Source of the DNA: Farysia itapuensis
Lineage: Eukaryota > Basidiomycota > Ustilaginomycetes > Ustilaginales > Ustilaginaceae
NCBI GenBank assembly: GCA_023212645.1
Contig: JALBYC010000003.1
Coordinates: 186,001-250,000 of the forward strand
DNA: 64,000 bases
Reading direction: 5' to 3'
This document shows, piece after piece, positions 57,678 through 64,000 of the stretch. The notes beneath the pieces were generated by a model. The model was given only the letters and a program-made list of their open reading frames with translations, did not search any database and was not told the origin of the DNA. The translations under genes and the position numbers were made by a program. How positions within the stretch are numbered: position 1 is the stretch's first letter; the number at the start of each line of letters is the position of its first letter.

Positions 57678-59216
57678 TCACAGACCAAGACGGGTCATCA
57701 AGTCGTCGCGGTTAATACCGGGTAGCTTGACCTTGAACAGGAACACCTGGGTCGGGACATCCTGCGGATATGCTGCCGAGTATGAGCCAATAGCACGCAT
57801 GTAGCCATTCTTTGTCTGGAAGTCGTTGTCGCTGACCGAGACGATGTAATATTCGTCTTCGTCAAACTGTGAGTCGGAGCTGCCGTTAGGCAGGGTAGGT
57901 AGTAGGACCAGGCTTTCGATTTTTGCGGCAATCAATGTAGGGTCCACAGGGTTGTCCACGGCATGCATGCCGAACTTGCCGAGGTCTGCAGTGTAATCGA
58001 CCAGAGAGCTGTATGCCGCCAGGTCAATGCCGGACGCCAGTTTGCCCGAGGGGGCAATGGCGCCGGACGCCGAGTCATACTTGGTGCCAGCAAGGTTGGT
58101 GGCGGTAGAGATATCCAAAATATCAACGCACTTGTAACCAGCATCAGTCTCGTCTGAGCCAAATCCGTTGCCGTCACGGACCAAGATACCTAAAGTCTTG
58201 TGTCCGAGGTAGATCAGGTCGTTCACGTTGCGGGCTTTGCCCTTCTTGGACGTTGGAGCGTTGTAGGCAAACTCTCCGATGAGCTTAGCCTTCGCACCTG
58301 GGTTGCTCGCTCCAGCTTGAAAGGTCGTCAGGCCAGAAAGAGCGCTGATGTCCCATTGGAACACACGCAGGTAAGGGGCACCGTCACCACCGTCTTGGGT
58401 CAAGGCACTTTGCAGAGCAGCAAAGAGGACTGTTCCATCCCAAGAGACCGTCATGCCCTCAAAGCCGCCATTAGGACTTCGGCCAGTATCTGGCACAGCT
58501 TCGGAGGTGAAGTTGATTTTACCGTTGATGCGGGGAAGGACCGCGTCCGGAGGTGTGATGTAGGCAATTACCGTTCCATCTTTTGCAAGCTTGTAGATGC
58601 CTGGTGTGTACTCGTCAGACACCCAAAAAGTGCCGTCGGGATTGACGCTGAATCCTTCGGAATCGAAGGAAAGGGAGAGCGGACTCGTTCCGTTGGCGGC
58701 TGCCAACGGTGCATCACTGGCAGAAGTGCCCGACAGCCCGCCAGTGCGAGCTACAGTCGGGTCTAGACCGGTGGTGTTGCGATGGTTCGCGATGGCCTCG
58801 TGGTAGAGAATCGTGTCGGTATAGGTCAGGTTAAACAGAGTCTTCGCTTTGTTGAACGTAAGGTTCGACGAGCCAGTATACTCGGTGAATTGGAAATCAA
58901 AAGTGTGGCGACGTGCGACGTAGTCGATGGTCTTCTCGACATTGTAGCCACGGTCTGGCTGCAAGTAAAGAGAGCCAGAGTATTTGGCACCGCTGCGAGT
59001 GAACTTGCCAGGGACGAGACCGGCGGCAGATCCGATTCCGCCGATGGTCTCGCCATACTTGTCCTTGTTGCTAGCGGGGTACTGGCCAATGGCTACTAGC
59101 CCTTCTGACTTGAAGTCCGCTGGGTCGATACCATTTCCTCGACGGATGGGAGCAATGACTGCCGCGGTAGCTGCAGTCACCGCAAACAGTGGCAAACCGA
59201 GTGCGAATGTCCTCAT
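57678..59216 (-). CDS. Secreted phytase-like / esterase-like beta-propeller protein
   Basis: The protein has 512 residues starting MRTFALGLPLFAVTAATAAVI, a signal peptide; the frame reaches 13 codons further but the signal starts here. Body motifs include GLVAIGQYPASNKDKYGETIGGIGS, SFDSEGFSVNPDGTFWVSDEYTPGIYKL, GRSPNGGFEGMTVSWDGTVLFAALQS, and LGHKTLGILVRDGNGFGSDE. This is the phytase-like (esterase-like of phytase, PF13449 type) family, widespread and of uncertain activity in fungi and bacteria. Several N-x-S/T sites fit an extracellular location. TATAAA at 59268-59273 is about 50 bp upstream of the ATG. Same strand as the GH16 gene. Confidence 0.85.
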   Translation of the reverse strand: MRTFALGLPLFAVTAATAAVIAPIRRGNGIDPADFKSEGLVAIGQYPASNKDKYGETIGGIGSAAGLVPGKFTRSGAKYSGSLYLQPDRGYNVEKTIDYVARRHTFDFQFTEYTGSSNLTFNKAKTLFNLTYTDTILYHEAIANHRNTTGLDPTVARTGGLSGTSASDAPLAAANGTSPLSLSFDSEGFSVNPDGTFWVSDEYTPGIYKLAKDGTVIAYITPPDAVLPRINGKINFTSEAVPDTGRSPNGGFEGMTVSWDGTVLFAALQSALTQDGGDGAPYLRVFQWDISALSGLTTFQAGASNPGAKAKLIGEFAYNAPTSKKGKARNVNDLIYLGHKTLGILVRDGNGFGSDETDAGYKCVDILDISTATNLAGTKYDSASGAIAPSGKLASGIDLAAYSSLVDYTADLGKFGMHAVDNPVDPTLIAAKIESLVLLPTLPNGSSDSQFDEDEYYIVSVSDNDFQTKNGYMRAIGSYSAAYPQDVPTQVFLFKVKLPGINRDDLMTRLGL

Positions 59217-59630
59217 GATTGAATAGCGAAGGCAGGTAGAGTGAGCATGGACCACGAACGTTTAAGCTTTATACGAAATGAAGTCTGCTGGATTGTGCGA
59301 ACAAGCCCGCATCCTGAACGCACCTCCTGAACTCATCTCGCCTCCATCCTTGAGCCGGGGACCCTCTTGGAAGCACTGCGTTCGAAGAACTTCTTGAAGT
59401 AAGCGAGATGTACGACTGCCAAAACGTGCTCAGCGTGCATAGCCGTGCCAAGGGCGGTCCTGCGACTTTCAACTTTTCCGCGAAATTTTTGAGATTGACA
59501 TGTTAGACTTTAGAGCTCATGATCCGAGCCTAGCGAGCCTTGCAATCTTGAACCTCCGAGATCCGAGTCAGGGTCCACTCAGGCGTCCTCCACTTGGTTG
59601 AGAAGCGAGAATGCTCGTTCCTCAGACAAG
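59217..59630. promoter_or_regulatory. Divergent promoter region of phytase-like and carrier genes
   Basis: About 410 bp. The minus-strand TATAAA at 59268-59273 serves the phytase-like gene. GATCCGAG repeats at about 59521-59566 (TGATCCGAGCCTAG, GAGATCCGAGTC) are a weak direct repeat ahead of the carrier gene. Confidence 0.45.
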
Positions 59631-60803
59631 ATGGACACGGTGGTAGCAGGAGCACTAGCTGCTTTTACGGTAGATCTTCTTATCTATCCACTAGACACCC
59701 TTAAGACAAGGCTCCAAGCTCCGGACTATACCACTCGTTTCCCGGCTGGCAGAGGACTGTATGGAGGTCTGTATCAAGGTGTGGGCAGCGTAATAGTCGC
59801 TACCCTCCCGGCCGCGGGAACCTTCTTCACGACTTATGAGCATACCAAATCACTGTTGACAACTCAAGGATCTCCACTACAAAACGCTCCTACGGCTGTC
59901 TCACACATGCTCGCAAGCTCAACTGCGGAGCTTGTGTCGTGTCTAATCCTAACACCCGCCGAGATTATCAAGCAACGGGCCCAAGTAGTCAACAAACAGG
60001 ACTCGAACGGCTCTGCACGATCTTCGGCAGCCAAAGGTATCGAAGGATCCCGTCGAAGCGTAAACATCGCAGTCCAAGCTGGGAAGCAAGCGCTCTACGC
60101 CGCGCCTGAAGGTGCTTCTCAGCCACAGATCGCAAAAGAGGTGGTAAAGAATGTTGCCGACAAAGTTTCCAACCAAGCACCCGCAGGCAGTGCTGCTGCA
60201 ACAACACGCGCGATTGCGCTGGATGCATCAAAGACCCTCGGCCAGCCTCAATCGACCTCAAAAGTGATAGCCCCACTAGCAGCAAATTTTGGCCGGTCGT
60301 ACCTGGCGTTGGCCGGACGCAACTTGCCCTTCACAGCAATGCAATTCCCGCTGTACGAGCATCTTCGTGGCGTGTTCGGTCGCTGGGCTGGTCTCACAGC
60401 AGGAACACACACTGAAGACGGAGGAGTCGAAGACGTTCGCTCGTCCAATGACGGACCTCACAAGGGAAAGAAGGACCAGGAACCCAATGTAAAGACCGAA
60501 TTTCTGAAAGTAGGCCTGGTTGCCGGCGGTTCCGCCGCGATTGCGGGGTCCTTTTCTGCAGTCCTCACGACACCCATTGATGTGGCAAAGACAAGAATCA
60601 TGCTGGACACTAGCAACAATGCCAACCCGCTTGGTGTCATCGCGACGATGCGCAGCGTTGCTGCCAAGGAAGGCCTCAAAGCGCTGATGAAAGGTGGTTT
60701 GTTGAGAGGCGCATGGACCGCCCTCGGAGCAGGTGTGTACCTCGGTAGCTACGAGACTGGCCGTCTCTGGTGGCGAGATAGACAACAGAGCTCGAAGCAA
60801 TAG
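59631..60803 (+). CDS. Mitochondrial carrier (SLC25), S-adenosylmethionine-carrier-like
   Basis: The protein has 390 residues starting MDTVVAGALAAFTVDLLIYP. All three carrier repeats show the P-x-D/E-x-x-K-x-R motif: PLDTLKTRLQA (about residue 20), PAEIIKQRAQV (about 108) and PIDVAKTRIML (about 314). The first repeat, with RGLYGGLYQGVGSVIVATLPAAGTFFTTYEHTK, resembles yeast PET8/SAMC, the SAM importer of mitochondria. A low-complexity insertion of about 85 residues (SNGSARSSAAKGIEG and following) between repeats makes it longer than the usual 270-320. Substrate cannot be fixed from sequence. Confidence 0.88.
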   Translation: MDTVVAGALAAFTVDLLIYPLDTLKTRLQAPDYTTRFPAGRGLYGGLYQGVGSVIVATLPAAGTFFTTYEHTKSLLTTQGSPLQNAPTAVSHMLASSTAELVSCLILTPAEIIKQRAQVVNKQDSNGSARSSAAKGIEGSRRSVNIAVQAGKQALYAAPEGASQPQIAKEVVKNVADKVSNQAPAGSAAATTRAIALDASKTLGQPQSTSKVIAPLAANFGRSYLALAGRNLPFTAMQFPLYEHLRGVFGRWAGLTAGTHTEDGGVEDVRSSNDGPHKGKKDQEPNVKTEFLKVGLVAGGSAAIAGSFSAVLTTPIDVAKTRIMLDTSNNANPLGVIATMRSVAAKEGLKALMKGGLLRGAWTALGAGVYLGSYETGRLWWRDRQQSSKQ

Positions 60804-60957
60804 ATCAAAAGGAATGCAAATGATAGAATCACATTCGCTGGTAGTGTGAGGGGTCATACGTGTTTGCGGAGCAGGGTTCAGAAGAAATCAACCAACTCCA
60901 ATATTGTCGTTCAGCCTACTGAGAGCTTTCTGCCTCCACTGAGGTCTGGTGAGGTAA

Positions 60958-62838
60958 ATGCCTTCGTCGGTGGCTGCTCACAGCATACCGCCCTTTTATG
61001 CATGCTACTTCCTTCGGTCTCTGGCCTCTCCAGCAAGTACCTACATAGGCTCAACGCCCGCTCCGCCGCGACGCAAGAGGCAACACAATGGTGACCTGAC
61101 GCAAGGAGCGTTCAGGACTATGAGAGCCCGTCCCTGGGAAATGGAGTGCATCGTGTACGGCTTTAGCTCGAAAATCGCCGCACTGCAGTTTGAGTGGGCA
61201 TGGACAAAGCCGCACCTTTCACGTCACTTGAAGGTATTGGCTAGGGAGCTTGATCGCTCACAGACTGCCGAAGGCACAGACCCACCGCGGGGTACTGGTG
61301 CGCCACTCTTCCCCTCTACGAGCATGACGCCAGGTCAAACCAGGTCAGGGAAGCCAAAACGTCGGCGTCCAAAGCCACCTACCAGTCCGAACTCCCGATT
61401 GCTAGTTATGCGTGCACTTCTCAGATCAGAACCATTCTCTGGGTGGGGTCTCAAATTGGCGTTCTACACGGAGTGGAGCTGGCTAGCATATCAGCGTCTA
61501 GATCAAAAGCAAGAGGAGCTGCTTTCTTCGAATGCTTCTGCTGCAGGCCCTAGCCAAGGCAGTAGATCACTGTCAACGAGTCGTTCCGGGCTCCTGCTAC
61601 ACCCGGAGTATCCCCTCAAATTATGCGACTTCAGAGGTGTTGATCGCAAACGCACACCCTTGATCGTGTCATCGGAGCAGCTTCGACGCGACATCGGTGT
61701 CAGCGCCGAGCCAGTCACCAAGAAACGGTCGATCAAAAGCGCTGCCACCTCACTGCACATAAACCCAGAAGAACCATCTTGGCCGGAAATTCTGCCAAAG
61801 TCGTCGAATCTAAAAGCTTTGGACGCCTGCGATCAAGACTTTGGGGCGTTCCCTGTCCCAGCGGCCCCAGTACAGAGCACTGATGTGACAAGGAAAACAA
61901 AGCGTGCGAAGAAGGACGTGCCAATCAACGAAGAGGACGCTAGCGAGGAGGATGATGCCGACGACCCAAGTGCAACATCGCTGCGAGACGCTGGTGACGA
62001 CCGAAGGCTGGGGCATCCAATGCGATTCAATGACGAGGATATGTCAGAGCTGGAGTGGGCGCGCTTCGTACGCATGCTTGGTAAGGAACGTGATTTGAGC
62101 ATGATGTCATCCTCCCTCAGCTCGTATATGGATGAGGCTGTCAGACTGCACAAGACATCCATGGATGGTTTGGCAGCCAATGCCGGCGCTGCTCCTACAA
62201 GACCATGTGCGATCTGTAATTCGCAGGTTGACCTCACAAGACACCTCGACTTTGCTCTGTGTGCTCAACCACACACTGCATCCTCGCCCAAGGAAAACCC
62301 ACACACCGGGGAGACGGACGCACAGGGCAAAGAATGCTCTTCCGTTTATCACATTCATTGTCTGGCATCGGCATTCATTGAACAGCGTACTTTTTCCACG
62401 CAGCAAGACAACTCTATGCAAGCGGTGAAGGCTGTTCTCCCAGCACACGGGCGTTGTCCATCATGCACTCAACGCGCCGAAGACTTGCACAATCACCATG
62501 TGTATTCCCCTAACTTTGGCTTATCGTTTTGGTCAGACGTGATGCGTGCCGTCTACCGCCGGAGCGAGCGCTTCGATCGACTACTCCAGTACCTCGTAAA
62601 AACTGGCAGATCCCTGGACCAAGAACTGGCTCTGCTAAGCGCGCCTCCTTCCTCACCAACCAAGAAGGTAAAGCGTAAGAATGACGTCGCACCAAAGCCT
62701 GGATTAGACGATGTACAAAAGCCGGTACCAAACGCCCCAGCTTCGAAGAACAAGGTCGCACGGACTCGGACAACTCGGAAGAAGAACGGCAGTTCCGAGG
62801 AAATTGCTGCTGATGTAGGTACCATAGATCTGACCTAG
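60958..62838 (+). CDS. SLX1: Structure-specific endonuclease subunit SLX1
   Basis: The protein has 626 residues. The GIY-YIG nuclease is at about residues 10-100: [35 protein letters not shown], then [27 protein letters not shown], with the catalytic Arg (RKRQHNG) and Glu (QFEWAW). A long Ser/Lys/acidic middle follows. The C-terminal zinc finger (PHD/RING type) has [24 protein letters not shown] and [13 protein letters not shown] (about 420-530). SLX1 works with SLX4 to cut Holliday junctions, flaps and other branches. The protein is about twice the length of yeast SLX1 because of the linker and tail. It ends 32 bp from the convergent agmatinase-type gene. Confidence 0.92.
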   Translation: MPSSVAAHSIPPFYACYFLRSLASPASTYIGSTPAPPRRKRQHNGDLTQGAFRTMRARPWEMECIVYGFSSKIAALQFEWAWTKPHLSRHLKVLARELDRSQTAEGTDPPRGTGAPLFPSTSMTPGQTRSGKPKRRRPKPPTSPNSRLLVMRALLRSEPFSGWGLKLAFYTEWSWLAYQRLDQKQEELLSSNASAAGPSQGSRSLSTSRSGLLLHPEYPLKLCDFRGVDRKRTPLIVSSEQLRRDIGVSAEPVTKKRSIKSAATSLHINPEEPSWPEILPKSSNLKALDACDQDFGAFPVPAAPVQSTDVTRKTKRAKKDVPINEEDASEEDDADDPSATSLRDAGDDRRLGHPMRFNDEDMSELEWARFVRMLGKERDLSMMSSSLSSYMDEAVRLHKTSMDGLAANAGAAPTRPCAICNSQVDLTRHLDFALCAQPHTASSPKENPHTGETDAQGKECSSVYHIHCLASAFIEQRTFSTQQDNSMQAVKAVLPAHGRCPSCTQRAEDLHNHHVYSPNFGLSFWSDVMRAVYRRSERFDRLLQYLVKTGRSLDQELALLSAPPSSPTKKVKRKNDVAPKPGLDDVQKPVPNAPASKNKVARTRTTRKKNGSSEEIAADVGTIDLT

Positions 62839-62870
62839 ACAAGTCTACACCGTGCGCTTTCGAGCGAGCT

Positions 62871-64000
62871 TCAAAGTTCGCTGTGCAGAAAAGCCTGCTG
62901 CGCATCGTCCTTTGTTGCTTTGTTCGGTGTTGTTCTCCCACGAGCAATCAGTTGCAAGAATTCATAGATGACGTCGCTGGCTGCGTAAGCAGTAATCTCT
63001 GCGTGATCATAGGCGGGTGAGACCTCGACGAGATCAAAGCCGACAAAATTGAGGCCTTCTAGACCGCGCACGACACGCTTCAGTTCCCTCGGCGTCCAGC
63101 CTCCAGATTCCATCGTACCCGTACCCGGTGCAAAGCCTGGATCAAGGGTGTCGATGTCGATAGATAAATAGACGGGCATGTCACCGACACGGTCTCGGAT
63201 TTGCTTGATGATCGCCGGCACACCAAGCTCGTCAATATCATCAGAGGTGATAATGGAAAAGCCAATGGAGCTGTCGTGTACGACATCGTCATACGAAGAC
63301 AGACGCGTGCGAATGCCAGCATGAATGGATTGATTCCGTGCAATGAGTCCTTCCAGCGCTGCCTGCCAGAAAAATGTACCATGCTGAATCTGATGCTGAC
63401 GCGTCGGTGAGCCGATAGGAGATACTGTAGGAGGCCAAGTGTCAAGATGTGCGTCAAAATGAATTACGGCGATTGGGCCATATACTCTGTGCAGAGATCG
63501 CAAGATGGGCAGTACAATGGTATGGTCTCCACCCATGGCGACGATTTTCGGATGCGCTCTCGAGTCTCTGGCAATCGATTCGGTGGAGAAGGATTTCCAG
63601 GTTCCCTCCAGTACATGCGACGACGGGTAGTCTTGATTGAGTTCAGGGCTTTTGTTCTCGCCGGCGGGCGTTCTCTGCAACAAACTTGTGTAGGCAGCAT
63701 CGATCTGATCTATGGCCAGAGCCGGGTCGAAAGCCGATGCTGGTACATCATCGCAATCCAAGAACTTGAGCCCGAGAGCATACGGGTCTTGCATCTGGGC
63801 AAGAGAGTAGGATTTGCCTGGTCGCTGCCTTCGACTCGCTTGGCGGATCGCGTTGGGTCCGAACCTGGCGCCAGGCCGATAAGTCACAGTCAAATCATAT
63901 GGGATACCAAGGATGGCAACATCAAAGGTCTCGTCCTTCTGCTCCAAGCACTTGGCAGTAGGAAGATGGGCATATGTATTGACACCCGAGTAGGCCAGGT
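62871..64000 (-). CDS. Agmatinase/arginase-family ureohydrolase, 5' end cut by window edge
   Basis: The open frame continues past 64000, so the N-terminus (likely a signal or leader) is missing; 375 residues are visible. It begins AYSGVNTYAHLPTAKCLEQKDE, and the family motifs follow: FDVAILGIPYDLTVTYRPGARFGPNAIR, GGDHTIVLP (Mn-binding His), FDAHLDTW (D-A-H-x-D metal site) and SIDIDTLDPGFAPGTGT (D-x-D-x-x-DP metal site). The TMESGGWTPREL region is the substrate side. Fungal enzymes of this group, often annotated agmatinase, may act on agmatine or guanidino acids. The C-terminus ends FLHSEL. Confidence 0.9.
   Translation of the reverse strand, partial: LAYSGVNTYAHLPTAKCLEQKDETFDVAILGIPYDLTVTYRPGARFGPNAIRQASRRQRPGKSYSLAQMQDPYALGLKFLDCDDVPASAFDPALAIDQIDAAYTSLLQRTPAGENKSPELNQDYPSSHVLEGTWKSFSTESIARDSRAHPKIVAMGGDHTIVLPILRSLHRVYGPIAVIHFDAHLDTWPPTVSPIGSPTRQHQIQHGTFFWQAALEGLIARNQSIHAGIRTRLSSYDDVVHDSSIGFSIITSDDIDELGVPAIIKQIRDRVGDMPVYLSIDIDTLDPGFAPGTGTMESGGWTPRELKRVVRGLEGLNFVGFDLVEVSPAYDHAEITAYAASDVIYEFLQLIARGRTTPNKATKDDAQQAFLHSEL

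Noticed and set aside
49369..59216. Interpreting the region as a classical secondary-metabolite cluster
   Set aside because: There is no polyketide synthase, NRPS, terpene synthase or cytochrome P450; the genes fit a polysaccharide role better.
1..64000. Search for tRNA, rRNA, CRISPR arrays, bacterial operon signals or phage genes
   Set aside because: No B-box-like GGTTCGA motif in a usable setting, no array of direct repeats with spacers, and the gene content is fungal throughout.

Overview
The window is nuclear DNA of a filamentous or yeast-like fungus, most likely a basidiomycete of the smut lineage (Ustilaginomycotina); the lineage is an inference. Supporting it are eukaryote-only families (Mediator MED10, HAP5/NF-YC, SLX1, SFT2, a PWI/RS splicing factor, an ERT1-type Zn2Cys6 regulator), mostly intronless genes, short GT-AG introns of about 58-100 bp in the rest, dense packing on both strands, and gene ends often only 13-100 bp apart. 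I support about 36 protein genes, one decayed mobile-element fragment and one minisatellite. No rRNA, tRNA or CRISPR array was recognised. Many open frames extend upstream of the first usable ATG, so starts were moved to the first plausible ATG.

Region by region. 1-1267: a 7-TM protein running off the left edge. 2.3-8 kb: a PAF-acetylhydrolase with a HAD domain inside it, a bifunctional allantoicase/ureidoglycolate lyase, and a small membrane protein. 8.2-16.8 kb: ERT1-like regulator, SFT2, a mitochondrial class III CoA-transferase head-to-head with a nitronate monooxygenase, and a Na+/H+ antiporter. 17.3-23.9 kb: xylulokinase, a DUF427-MFS fusion, cytidine deaminase and a small anchored protein. 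24-30.4 kb: an acidic low-complexity protein, a methyltransferase, the PWI/RS factor, a peroxisomal enoyl-CoA hydratase/isomerase ending in SKL, a transposon fossil with 30-bp repeats, and a three-exon membrane protein. 30.5-41.6 kb: an unknown protein, a SYLF-HAD fusion, an MDR reductase, a histidine phosphatase, an atypical SDR, and an AspRS-DUF2156 fusion matching ergosteryl-aspartate synthase. 42-49.2 kb: HAP5, an mpaB-type oxygenase, MED10, a ubiquitin C-terminal hydrolase, and a head-to-head pair of divergent succinyl-CoA ligase beta-like and alpha-like genes. 49.4-59.2 kb: a surface-polysaccharide-like locus made of a GT2 synthase, a membrane acyltransferase fused to a GH16-like domain without catalytic residues, an intact GPI-type GH16 enzyme, and next to it a secreted phytase-like protein. 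59.6-64 kb: a mitochondrial carrier, SLX1, and an agmatinase-family enzyme cut by the right edge.

The best candidates for something undescribed are (i) the GT2 / pseudoGH16-acyltransferase / GH16 locus, whose parts resemble those of bacterial synthase-dependent exopolysaccharide operons; (ii) the PAF-acetylhydrolase whose catalytic triad is interrupted by a complete HAD domain; and (iii) the succinyl-CoA-ligase-like pair whose beta partner appears to have lost much of its nucleotide-binding half. All homology calls come from reading motifs, not from database searches.
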